This document shows positions 1 to 5,460 of a stretch of 6,078 bases of DNA, piece by piece. A program made the position numbers and the translations under genes. The number at the start of each line of letters is the position of its first letter. The first letter of the stretch is position 1. The notes beneath the pieces were generated by a model that saw only the letters and a program-made list of their open reading frames with translations, made no database searches and was not told the DNA's origin. Source of the DNA: Candidatus Zymogenus sp. (GTDB taxonomy: Bacteria > Desulfobacterota > Zymogenia > Zymogenales > Zymogenaceae); contig JAUWME010000159.1 of the NCBI GenBank assembly GCA_030613285.1, positions 1-6,078 of the forward strand. The letters are read 5' to 3'.

Positions 1-139
1 GAGAGGCCCTGTCGGTTGGATCGGGAAAATCTTCCTTTGAGCGGGTCATCTCGGAAACAGTGTCATTTGCCTCCGATAGAAGTTCCTCAAGCCTGGCCTC
101 TAATAGTATCTTAAAATCTTGAGTAATTGTTTTGTCCAT
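1..139 (-). CDS. dksA: DksA/TraR-family RNA polymerase-binding regulator, N-terminal part (cut by window edge)
   Basis: Reading down from the ATG at 139-137 gives 46 codons that run off the left edge. The residues MDKTITQDFKILLEARLEEL form the first helix of the coiled coil. Near the coiled-coil tip is FPDPTDRAS (residues 38-46), which matches the FPDPxDRA motif of E. coli DksA, whose acidic tip residues reach into the RNA polymerase secondary channel. DksA works with ppGpp to adjust transcription, notably of rRNA and amino-acid genes. The C-terminal zinc finger lies outside the window, so zinc binding cannot be judged. The N-terminus is shorter than in E. coli. An AGGTG about 10 bases upstream can serve as ribosome-binding site. 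The gene starts 35 bases after the PH-like membrane gene, so the two are probably co-transcribed. Family assignment is firm; exact orthology to dksA rather than a paralogue is likely but not proven. Confidence 0.82.
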   Translation of the reverse strand, partial: MDKTITQDFKILLEARLEELLSEANDTVSEMTRSKEDFPDPTDRAS

Positions 140-174
140 GGCACTTTAACACCTTTTTCTAAAACGATCATAGA

Positions 175-774
175 CTAATTTTCTGACAACCTAATAAAAA
201 TTATTGCAACAAAGAGCAAAACTGCCATCCATGCACTGAGGATGTCGGAATATCTCTTATACTTTGATTTGGGAAGGTTTTTAAGGCTATCGGTCAGCCT
301 GCTCTCCCCTATTATCGTCGATATTGCGCTCAAAAGTTCGCCGAACTTTTCGTAGGAGTTTGAGATGATGATTGGGCCACTTCTTTCAAGTTCAAAGAAG
401 ACATATGTTTTACTCTTGAAACTCGCTGTGCCGACCTGCTTAATATCGTCCAATGATATTTTTCTCTTCCTCAAAAACTTCCTGACAAAGATGTAATCTT
501 TGGTAACCACAACTTTTCTAAAAATCAATTCCAAGAAGAAGTAGTAAAAAGGAATTAATACCGCCACAAGCACGGCAATTTTGGTATTGGGGTCGTTTTT
601 TAGAACACAGATATAAATCAGCAAAAACGAGAGGATAACCGCAACGAAGTAGGGATAAATAAGAAGACCTTTTATCGTGAAAGTCAACTTGGTGGCTTCT
701 TTCTTTGCATCCTTAATATCTTCTTTTAATCTGCTTTCTTTCTTAACCTTGTTATTCCCCTTTTTATTTTTCAT
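175..774 (-). CDS. Membrane-anchored PH-like domain protein of unknown function
   Basis: This 199-residue protein is one I can describe but not name. Residues 1-30 are very rich in Lys and Glu and probably cytoplasmic. Two hydrophobic segments (about 37-58 and 65-86) form a membrane hairpin. Residues about 87-158, starting VVVTKDYIFVRKFLRKRKIS and continuing to LDDIKQVG, have the strand pattern and the I-x-x-DDI-x-x-V turn typical of bacterial PH-like (bPH/DUF304-type) domains. A third hydrophobic segment lies at about 178-196. The likely arrangement is a cytosolic PH-like domain tethered to the inner membrane. The ATG is forced by an in-frame TAA three codons upstream. The only purine-rich stretch, GAAGG, abuts the start codon, so initiation may be weak. 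A strong promoter lies about 105 bases upstream, and dksA follows after 35 bases. Function is unknown. Confidence 0.75.
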   Translation of the reverse strand: MKNKKGNNKVKKESRLKEDIKDAKKEATKLTFTIKGLLIYPYFVAVILSFLLIYICVLKNDPNTKIAVLVAVLIPFYYFFLELIFRKVVVTKDYIFVRKFLRKRKISLDDIKQVGTASFKSKTYVFFELERSGPIIISNSYEKFGELLSAISTIIGESRLTDSLKNLPKSKYKRYSDILSAWMAVLLFVAIIFIRLSEN

Positions 775-827
775 CCTTCGTTATTGTAATGTTAAAATTA
801 AAAATGCTTGGTACAAAATTAGGTATC

Positions 828-867
828 CTCTTTCAAAAGAGACATATTTAGCAACATCACATATTTA
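828..867. promoter_or_regulatory. Repeat-containing leader just downstream of the PH-like/dksA promoter
   Basis: Two simple structures sit inside the predicted 5' leader. One is a perfect inverted repeat, CTCTTT-CA-AAAGAG, at 828-841. The other is a 9-base direct repeat, ACATATTTA, at 842-850 and 859-867 (plus-strand reading), with starts 17 bases apart. They lie from about +6 to +45 relative to the expected start site, where a repressor could act. The region is AT-rich, so chance is a real alternative. Confidence 0.3.
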
Positions 868-879
868 TAGAAAAGGGAT

Positions 880-908
880 ATTATATTAAATTTTTTGTTG
901 CAAGTCAA
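880..908 (-). promoter_or_regulatory. Strong sigma70-type promoter for the PH-like/dksA unit
   Basis: On the minus strand, TTGACT (908-903) is followed after exactly 17 bases by TATAAT (885-880). This is 11 of 12 consensus bases at ideal spacing. Transcription would start near 873 and give a leader of roughly 100 bases before the ATG at 774. No other promoter of this quality is visible upstream of either gene, so it probably drives both. Confidence 0.75.
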
Positions 909-1026
909 TATAAAAAATATTCATAATTGGGGGAACTTTGAATGCGCTCGCATCTCTTTTTCGGTGGTTTTTTTAAGGTGGTATTATTTTAATATTTTGG
1001 AGTTTTTTTTAAGAAAGGCATCAAGT

Positions 1027-1068
1027 AAAAAAGGGGACGACAAGGACAAAAAATGTCTTGCCGCCCCC
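1027..1068 (-). terminator. Intrinsic terminator of the VWA gene
   Basis: On the minus strand a G/C-rich arm (GGGGCGGCAAGACA, 1067-1054) pairs with TGTCCTTGTCGTCCCC (1048-1033) across a T-rich loop. The pairing has two single-base bulges and one mismatch, and it is followed directly by TTTTTT (1032-1027). It begins 44 bases after the VWA stop codon. It separates the VWA transcript from the PH-like/dksA unit, which has its own promoter. Confidence 0.85.
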
Positions 1069-1111
1069 AAAAATGAACGATATCTGAAGTATTTAACTAC
1101 TCTCCATTTAT

Positions 1112-2365
1112 CTATTTAGAGAAGTAGTAGTTTGCTATCGCCTCATCTTCGACAGGCACTGCAATGAGGATAGCATTGGATAGACCCTTTCCTTTTTTTG
1201 TGGGCACACCCGAAAGCACTACGTTCACAACATCGTCCTCAACGGTTACTTCATTTACTTTTATGTCAGAAAAGCCGTTGTCTTTTTTTGTGATAAGACC
1301 AAAGACCTTATACTTCTTAAAATCAATACCCGAAACCTCAGCCTTCTCAATTTTGTATTTTTTTAGAAGTTTATTTAACTCTCTCAGGTTATTAGCATTT
1401 ATTTCCTTATTATCTTCCACAGGAAATGCTGACCCAGAATAGATAAGTGTGTATTTAACAGTATCGCCATACTTTACACCCTTTTCAATCATCCGCTTTT
1501 TAATCCCGGATGTCAAAATCGAATCGAGGTTGTTCTCCACCGACTCTACATCAGATACTGCAGTTAATCCTTTCCTTGCAGGGGAAGATGTCGTGGGAGC
1601 TTCTATCTCCTTTGCAATTCCTTTGGTTTTAGCCCTGTCTGCCCCAAGCTTCCATCTCTTATCATCGGCTTCTTCGTCCATCTCGTAATGAGTGCCTCCT
1701 GCAATCATAACCTTCCTTTTAGTTCCGTCTTCTTTTACGTATTCTTGGCTATATGTAAGATAGCGAAACGTACCCTCGGAACCTTTTGCAATTCTGGTAA
1801 AAACATCCACACCTTCAGACGAAAGACCACTACACCCAATGCTGTTTACAACGATATACTTGTCGAGAGCTATCTTTATTTCGTCCTCCCAGCGATAATC
1901 CTGCTTGTAGAAGTGGGGCTTTGCGTCACCGATAAGAAAGATTGTCTTTTCGGTGTTTTTGTTCCTGTCCCAGTTAATCTCGTGGATAGCAACGTGGATG
2001 GCCTCGTTAACACTCTCTGGCATATCACCGCCGCCTGCCGCATTGATGAGCTTTACTTCATTTATTATGGCATCGGTGTTGTAGGTAAGTTTGAAAATCT
2101 TGGTGACGTATTCATCGCCCCTGTCTCGGTAAAGGACAAGGCCAAATCTGACGTCTGGTCTTGGTTTTCCCCCTTCAATGTCTGCAATCATGTCGATAAG
2201 ACTTTCTTTCACTACAGCTATCTCGTCGCCCATAGAGCCGGTTGTATCAATCATGAATACAACATCCATCCTCGGCCCCTGCTGTTTTGCCCACGTTGCA
2301 GGTATTGCGGCAATTAGGATAAAGAATAGTGTAAAAGCCAAAAAAAGTTTGCTACTGTTTTTCAT
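1112..2365 (-). CDS. Secreted von Willebrand factor A (VWA) domain protein
   Basis: The protein has 417 residues. Residues 1-26 (ending IPATWA) form a Sec signal peptide with probable cleavage after ATWA, so the mature protein is periplasmic or secreted. The VWA domain spans about residues 32-210. It carries a metal-binding MIDAS: DTTGS (D40, T42, S44), the GGGDMPES loop (111-118, D114) and IGDAKPH (145-151, D147). The stretch FGLVLYRDRGDEY (74-86) resembles the VWA subtype that includes the VwkA-like proteins. Such domains bind protein ligands through a divalent cation. Residues about 270-417 are a Lys-rich mixed alpha/beta region that I cannot assign. There is one cysteine in the mature part (C178) and no membrane anchor or sorting signal. 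The start is well supported by GGAGG (2372-2376), 6 bases upstream. A strong terminator follows, so this is probably a single-gene transcript. Its partner is unknown. Confidence 0.88.
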   Translation of the reverse strand: MKNSSKLFLAFTLFFILIAAIPATWAKQQGPRMDVVFMIDTTGSMGDEIAVVKESLIDMIADIEGGKPRPDVRFGLVLYRDRGDEYVTKIFKLTYNTDAIINEVKLINAAGGGDMPESVNEAIHVAIHEINWDRNKNTEKTIFLIGDAKPHFYKQDYRWEDEIKIALDKYIVVNSIGCSGLSSEGVDVFTRIAKGSEGTFRYLTYSQEYVKEDGTKRKVMIAGGTHYEMDEEADDKRWKLGADRAKTKGIAKEIEAPTTSSPARKGLTAVSDVESVENNLDSILTSGIKKRMIEKGVKYGDTVKYTLIYSGSAFPVEDNKEINANNLRELNKLLKKYKIEKAEVSGIDFKKYKVFGLITKKDNGFSDIKVNEVTVEDDVVNVVLSGVPTKKGKGLSNAILIAVPVEDEAIANYYFSK

Positions 2366-2679
2366 TTAAATCCTCCAATTTTTTCTTTATGACAACGATG
2401 AGTGGTGGTTGTTCCATTTTCCAAAATTTTTTTTAAGCGGTATTACTATTCTGTCTCCATTGTCAAATTTCCGATTCAACTTAAAGACATCTTGAAAGGT
2501 CAAAAAATGAGTGGGGGGATAGATTGCAATTGACGTGTCATCTGTTAGGCAGCTGTGGGAAATTTTTTGAGGTTCCTCTCAAGACAAGCGTCTGACCAGC
2601 AAAAAGATATCAGTGATTTATCCGAGGATAGTTATTCTATAAATTTTTCTCTTTACTCCACCCAAAAATTCCCCAACAT
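2366..2679. other. Gap between the DUF1844 gene and the VWA gene
   Basis: This 314-base stretch contains the VWA ribosome-binding site, the tentative promoter, and an imperfect 11-base direct repeat on the plus strand (ATGAGTGGTGG at 2398-2408, ATGAGTGGGGG at 2507-2517). Two small inverted repeats lack a T-run on the side that would terminate the DUF1844 transcript: TTGAG/CTCAA (2567-2582) and TATCC-GA-GGATA (near 2620). No convincing terminator for the hsp20/J-protein/DUF1844 unit is visible, so some readthrough into the VWA gene cannot be excluded. Confidence 0.6.
2440..2466 (-). promoter_or_regulatory. Possible promoter for the VWA gene
   Basis: A perfect -35 hexamer, TTGACA (2466-2461), is followed after 15 bases by TAATAC (2445-2440), a poor -10 match (3 of 6). 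It lies about 75 bases upstream of the VWA start. It is the best candidate in this gap, but the short spacing and weak -10 make it tentative. Activation by a regulator or use of another sigma factor is possible. Confidence 0.35.
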
Positions 2680-3171
2680 CTATTTCGCCGTAGCTTTAAC
2701 AAATACCATCTTTAGTTCAAAAAGGATGTTTTCCATATATTTTTCTTCGTCAGCGGTGAGGTTTCCCTTTGTCTTGTCATTGAGCATTGAGATGAGATCA
2801 ATCATCTGCTTTGCCATAGGGATTATTTTCTTCTTTTCGTTGTCAACGGGGTCTGGAACCTCCCCAAGGTAAATGAGAGCGGAGGTGGAAAGGGACATTA
2901 TAAATGACATAAAATCGATGGGGGTATATTCTTCGGCATTCCCCTTATGAGATATATCCTCATTGGTGGAAGCCTCGTTAGTAGAAGCTTCACTGGTGGG
3001 AGCCTCATCAACGGGGGCATCATCGGCAGGGGCCTCGTTGCTGGAAGCCTTCTCGGCGGAAGCCTCATCTTCTTTACCAATCTTTCGTTTATCCTTTACG
3101 GTAAAACCAGCTTCGGATTCTTCACTGTTTTTCATCTCTTCAACTTTCTCATCCTCTTTATTTTTTACCAT
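2680..3171 (-). CDS. DUF1844 protein with acidic pentapeptide-repeat linker
   Basis: The protein has 163 residues. Residues about 86-160 form a DUF1844 domain. Recognisable parts are DFMSFIMSLSTSALIYLG (87-103), the following E-V-P-D-P turn, AKQMIDLISML (120-130), NDKTKGNLTADEE (131-143) and a closing helix FELKMVFVKA. The family is small, mostly helical and functionally uncharacterised. The N-terminal half is charged and low in complexity, including eight tandem pentapeptides at residues 35-74. There is no signal peptide or membrane segment, so it should be cytoplasmic. The gene begins 56 bases after the J-protein stop codon and probably belongs to the same transcript. The ribosome-binding site GGGAG lies about 10 bases from the ATG, slightly far. 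M13 is an alternative start but has a weaker site (GAAGAG abutting it). Its placement behind two chaperone genes suggests a link to proteostasis, which is inference only. Confidence 0.83.
   Translation of the reverse strand: MVKNKEDEKVEEMKNSEESEAGFTVKDKRKIGKEDEASAEKASSNEAPADDAPVDEAPTSEASTNEASTNEDISHKGNAEEYTPIDFMSFIMSLSTSALIYLGEVPDPVDNEKKKIIPMAKQMIDLISMLNDKTKGNLTADEEKYMENILFELKMVFVKATAK
2950..3069 (-). repeat. Eight degenerate 15-base tandem repeats encoding acidic pentapeptides
   Basis: Residues 35-74 of the DUF1844 protein read as eight consecutive pentads: DEASA, EKASS, NEAPA, DDAPV, DEAPT, SEAST, NEAST, NEDIS. The pattern is roughly [D/N/S]-E-A-[S/P]-x. The DNA copies differ mainly at third positions and at the first and last codons, as expected for an old in-frame expansion. 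The Ala/Pro/Ser/Glu composition predicts a flexible, negatively charged linker. Confidence 0.8.
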
Positions 3172-3191
3172 AATTCTCAGACTCCCTTTAA

Positions 3192-3207
3192 ATCAATTGA
3201 AATTGAT
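3192..3207. promoter_or_regulatory. AT-only inverted repeat between the J-protein and DUF1844 genes
   Basis: ATCAATT-GA-AATTGAT is a perfect 7+2+7 inverted repeat in the 56-base intergenic gap. It has no GC pairs, so it is unlikely to be a stable RNA hairpin. It could be a protein-binding site or chance in an AT-rich spacer. There is no convincing promoter next to it. Confidence 0.25.
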
Positions 3208-3227
3208 AAATCAAAAGGTTTATTACC

Positions 3228-4217
3228 TTACCAACCAAGCCCTGCCCTTGGGTCGTAAGGGTTTTCACCCGCAAAGTCCATTAGCAATTGCTTTGCGTCG
3301 TCGGATATTTTCTTCGGGACAACAATCTTTATCACAGTAAACATATCTCCCCTGCCAGAACCCTTAAGATGGGGCACACCCTTACCCTTAAGCCTCAACT
3401 TTTGGCCCCCTTGTGTCCCTTGGGGAATAGTGAGCTTTGAAGAGCCGTCCACGGTGGGGATTTTAACCTGAGTGCCCAAAGAAGCCTCCGTAATTGTAAG
3501 CGGGACATCCACGTAAATATCATCCCCCTCCCTTCGGAAGAACGAATGAGGATTTATCTCCGTGATGATGAAAAGATCGCCGTTGGGACCGTTACTAACT
3601 CCCGGATGACCCTTTCCCTTAAGCCGCACCTTCGATCCATTATTTACTCCGGAGGGGATTGTCACATTCAGATGTTCGTTTCCCTTCCCGGTTCTTATCG
3701 AAATCGTTGCGGTTGTGCCCTTAACCGCCGCTAAAAAATCGATGTTCATCGTATAGTAAATGTCTTCACCCTTTCGGGGCCTTCGAGAATATGTTCTACG
3801 TTGTCCACCACCACTGAATAGATCAGAAAAGATGTCCGAAAACGAGTTGAAACTGCCACCATCTGAGAAGTTGCTAAAATCAAATCCTTCAAAACCACCG
3901 CCGGTTCCACCATGTCTTGTCCATGTCCTGTTGCCAAATCCGCTGTACCCACCCCCCGGGCCACCCATGCCTCCTTCGAATGCGGCATGACCAAACTGGT
4001 CATATGTTTTCTTTTTTTCGGGGTCTGTCAGGATCTCGTTGGCCTCACTAACTTCCTTAAATTTCTCCTCGGCAGCAGAATCGCCCGGATTCAAATCTGG
4101 ATGAAACTTCCTGGCAAGTTTTCTATATGCTTTTTTAATTTCGTCCAATGAAGCGCCGCGATCAAGCCCCAGCACCTCGTAGTAATCCCTCTTGCTATTA
4201 CTATTGCTATTAGCCAT
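3228..4217 (-). CDS. DnaJ/CbpA-type Hsp40 co-chaperone without zinc finger
   Basis: The protein has 329 residues. The J domain (about 10-75) reads [20 protein letters not shown] and carries the HPD motif at 39-41, which stimulates DnaK ATPase activity, followed by [10 protein letters not shown] Gly/Phe-rich region spans about 82-140 and ends in [11 protein letters not shown]. The C-terminal client-binding domains (about 150-305) contain the repeated strand motif [10 protein letters not shown] (197-206) and [10 protein letters not shown] (274-283). No CxxCxGxG repeats occur, so this is a class II J-protein like CbpA rather than canonical DnaJ. An unusual SNSNSNS stretch precedes the J domain. 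The length fits the class (about 300-330). The ribosome-binding site is weak (AAGAG, 6 bases away, with GGGAG further up). The gene lies 104 bases after hsp20 on the same strand, so it probably receives Hsp20-held clients and delivers them to DnaK. Confidence 0.92.
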   Translation of the reverse strand: MANSNSNSKRDYYEVLGLDRGASLDEIKKAYRKLARKFHPDLNPGDSAAEEKFKEVSEANEILTDPEKKKTYDQFGHAAFEGGMGGPGGGYSGFGNRTWTRHGGTGGGFEGFDFSNFSDGGSFNSFSDIFSDLFSGGGQRRTYSRRPRKGEDIYYTMNIDFLAAVKGTTATISIRTGKGNEHLNVTIPSGVNNGSKVRLKGKGHPGVSNGPNGDLFIITEINPHSFFRREGDDIYVDVPLTITEASLGTQVKIPTVDGSSKLTIPQGTQGGQKLRLKGKGVPHLKGSGRGDMFTVIKIVVPKKISDDAKQLLMDFAGENPYDPRAGLGW

Positions 4218-4321
4218 CGTTTTCTCTTATACTTCTCCCTATCTTAATGATGAGATGTCATCCACACCCTCTTTACATTAGCTCCTGCTCTATAAACATC
4301 GAATCTCAAACTTTGTAAAAA

Positions 4322-4771
4322 CTATTCCCCTTTAATCTCAATCTGTCTCGGCTTTGCCCCTTCAACCTTGGGAATCGTTATCTCAAGGATACCCTCCACA
4401 AAGTTTGCAACCACATTATCCCTATCAACGGTGTCGGGCAATGCAAATGAACGGGAAAACATTCCGTATGAACGTTCAATACAATGGTAGTTTTCCTCCC
4501 TGATATCTTTCTGGAACTTACGTTCGCCCCTTAAAACGAGGTTGTTCTCATTTATCTCAATAACAACATCGCTCTTTGTCATTCCCGGAAGCTCCACCTT
4601 GATAATCACTTTTTCATCTGTCTCGTAAATATCTACAACGGGAGACCATATTCCAGTGGTCAAGGCTTCCTCAAAAGCGCTGCTCCTCGTTACATTCTCT
4701 TCAAAAAGACGATCCATCCTGTCCTGCAAAGAGAGCAAATCCCGAAAGGGGTCCCACCTGATAAGAGCCAT
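4322..4771 (-). CDS. hsp20: Small heat-shock protein, Hsp20/alpha-crystallin family
   Basis: The protein has 149 residues, a typical bacterial length. It is an ATP-independent holdase that binds unfolding proteins and forms cytoplasmic oligomers. The N-terminal arm starts MALIRWDPFRDLLSLQDRMD, a form common in proteobacterial Hsp20s. The alpha-crystallin domain spans about residues 43-136, from PVVDIYETDEKVIIKVELPG to the diagnostic A-x(5)-G-x-L element in ANFVEGILEITIPK (122-135), with GMFSRSFALP (103-112) between. The C-terminal tail carries the oligomerisation motif I-E-I (144-146). The start is well supported by GAGGAGG about 9 bases upstream. The leader has two TATAAT boxes and a possible fourU-type hairpin over the ribosome-binding site. 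It is the first gene of the probable hsp20/J-protein/DUF1844 unit. Confidence 0.95.
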   Translation of the reverse strand: MALIRWDPFRDLLSLQDRMDRLFEENVTRSSAFEEALTTGIWSPVVDIYETDEKVIIKVELPGMTKSDVVIEINENNLVLRGERKFQKDIREENYHCIERSYGMFSRSFALPDTVDRDNVVANFVEGILEITIPKVEGAKPRQIEIKGE

Positions 4772-4780
4772 AGATTATTT

Positions 4781-4797
4781 CCTCCTCAGTCAAAAGA
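4781..4797 (-). promoter_or_regulatory. Candidate fourU-type RNA thermometer over the hsp20 ribosome-binding site
   Basis: In the hsp20 leader, UCUUUU (4797-4792) is followed by the 5-base loop GACUG (4791-4787) and then AGGAGG (4786-4781), the Shine-Dalgarno sequence. All six positions can pair through A-U, G-C and G-U pairs, and the last four U face AGGA, the pairing that defines fourU thermometers such as that of Salmonella agsA, also a small heat-shock gene. The hairpin is short and weak, which suits melting at raised temperature but also makes chance possible. No pairing beyond the six base pairs is obvious. Confidence 0.4.
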
Positions 4798-4812
4798 CAC
4801 TCGTAACAGCAT

Positions 4813-4861
4813 ATTATACAAAAACCACTTAATTATATCACGGTTTCAATATTAAAGTAAA
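4813..4861 (-). promoter_or_regulatory. hsp20 promoter region with two TATAAT boxes
   Basis: Two perfect -10 boxes face hsp20. TATAAT at 4837-4832 has TTTACT (4861-4856, 4 of 6) 18 bases upstream. TATAAT at 4818-4813 has GTGATA (4841-4836, 4 of 6) 17 bases upstream. Starts would fall near 4825 and 4806, giving leaders of about 50 and 35 bases that both include the candidate thermometer hairpin. A TTGACT further up (4881-4876) faces TTTAAT only at 19-base spacing. I see no sigma32-like CCCCAT-type -10 and no CIRCE element, so heat control may be post-transcriptional. Confidence 0.6.
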
Positions 4862-4872
4862 CATTTTAATAG

Positions 4873-4938
4873 TAAAGTCAAGGGTTTGTTGGTATTGGAA
4901 TACCTCTATCATTTATCAATAGTTTTTTCTTGACTTTA
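4873..4938. promoter_or_regulatory. Symmetric divergent control region with central inverted repeat
   Basis: A 10-base inverted repeat, TAAAGTCAAG (4873-4882) and CTTGACTTTA (4929-4938), brackets the middle of the hsp20/lipoprotein gap. Each arm contains a TTGACT -35-like hexamer, one for each direction. Between them is a perfect 6+2+6 inverted repeat, GGTATT-GG-AATACC (4891-4904), followed by TTTATCAATAG. The central repeat is the right size for a dimeric regulator's operator. No known regulator motif is recognised. Confidence 0.45.
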
Positions 4939-4958
4939 AACAGTGACGCGTCTAAAAT
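4930..4958 (+). promoter_or_regulatory. Sigma70-type promoter of the lipoprotein gene
   Basis: TTGACT (4930-4935) and TAAAAT (4953-4958) are separated by exactly 17 bases, with a T-run upstream of the -35. Together they match 10 of 12 consensus bases. Transcription should begin near 4965, leaving a leader of about 34 bases with GGAG at 4990-4993, 5 bases before the ATG. Confidence 0.75.
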
Positions 4959-4998
4959 ACAATACAAGCAATTTCTCACTTAAATTTACGGAGTAAAA

Positions 4999-5433
4999 AT
5001 GATTAGACCCTATACAAAGACGCATTTAACAATTGTCATCTTTGCCCTTCTTTTTTTCGGACTTCAATTTGGATGTTCCAAAGGTGGATGCAGCACACCT
5101 ATGGATTGTCAAGAAAACATCTTGAATGCTCTTTCCAAGGACAATAAAGAGCAATTCTTTAACTACGTCCTTGATCCTCCTGCGGATGTGGAAGATCGAG
5201 ACCTCGCCTTTGAATGGTACAAAAGTCGCCTCGAACCATTTTTTGGCGGAGAGGCAGTGAGCGAAGAAAATGTAGGAGAAATAATAGTTGTGAGCATTGC
5301 ATACTCGGCAGAATTCGCCGAAACCCACGGGATGGAAAACGCTCCGCCCCTGCTTTTGGCTTTTGAAAATAAAGAAGGGTGGAAAATCGACCTTAAATAT
5401 ACAGAGCAGATAAACGATAATATCTTCAAATAA
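4999..5433 (+). CDS. Small probable lipoprotein of unknown function
   Basis: The protein has 144 residues. Residues 8-25 are hydrophobic and end LQFGC, with C26 the probable lipidated cysteine. The lipobox is imperfect (Gln at -3, Leu at -4, Gly at -1), so cleavage by signal peptidase II is likely but not certain. Two more cysteines follow at 31 and 37 (CSKGGC and MDC). The mature part begins with a helix, CQENILNALSKDNKEQFFNY, a pattern seen in small NTF2-like or DUF4878-like envelope proteins that pair one amphipathic helix with a curved sheet. The C-terminal half, ending in LAFENKEGWKIDLKYTEQ, has the beta pattern expected for the end of such a fold. That family link is inference. The start is supported by GGAG 5 bases upstream and by the promoter at 4930-4958. 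It is divergent from hsp20 and has no same-strand neighbour in the window. Confidence 0.72.
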   Translation: MIRPYTKTHLTIVIFALLFFGLQFGCSKGGCSTPMDCQENILNALSKDNKEQFFNYVLDPPADVEDRDLAFEWYKSRLEPFFGGEAVSEENVGEIIVVSIAYSAEFAETHGMENAPPLLLAFENKEGWKIDLKYTEQINDNIFK

Positions 5434-5460
5434 TCCCCCCCCGAATGTTGACCCTCACCA

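Larger units (their letters stand above)
775..1111. other. Gene-free gap between the VWA gene and the PH-like gene
   Basis: This 337-base gap is strongly AT-rich. It holds the VWA terminator (1027-1068), the promoter for the PH-like gene (880-908) and that gene's leader. A short inverted repeat, ATGCG-CT-CGCAT, lies at 942-953 about 35 bases upstream of the -35 box. It has no usable loop and no following T-run, so it is not a terminator. The plus-strand open frames that cross this gap run through the terminator and have no coding character. Confidence 0.7.

Noticed and set aside
895..1119. Plus-strand open frame of 74 codons in the gap before the VWA stop
   Set aside because: It runs straight through the terminator hairpin and overlaps the VWA end. 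It has no ribosome-binding site and a low-complexity translation.
1164..2369. Plus-strand open frames opposite the VWA gene
   Set aside because: They are antisense shadows of a gene with a clear signal peptide, MIDAS motif, ribosome-binding site and terminator. Their translations show no domain pattern.
2530..2582. Short palindromes TGAC-GT-GTCA and TTGAG/CTCAA as terminators of the DUF1844 transcript
   Set aside because: The stems are only 4-5 pairs, and the adjacent T-run lies on the wrong side for minus-strand termination.
2898..3340. Open frames in other phases over the pentapeptide repeats and the J-protein end
   Set aside because: They are repetitive Ser/Ala/Gly or Pro/Leu/Arg products of the 15-base repeat read in other phases. 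The DUF1844 frame explains the region.
4249..4319. Internal promoter or terminator between hsp20 and the J-protein gene
   Set aside because: TTTACA (4319-4314) has no good -10 at 16-18 bases. The GATGA/TCATC hairpin (4249-4262) lacks a T-run. Co-transcription is simpler.
4772..4998. CIRCE or sigma32 heat-shock signals upstream of hsp20
   Set aside because: No GAGTGCTAA-type inverted repeat and no CTTGAA/CCCCAT pair at suitable spacing is present. Sigma70-like boxes fit better.
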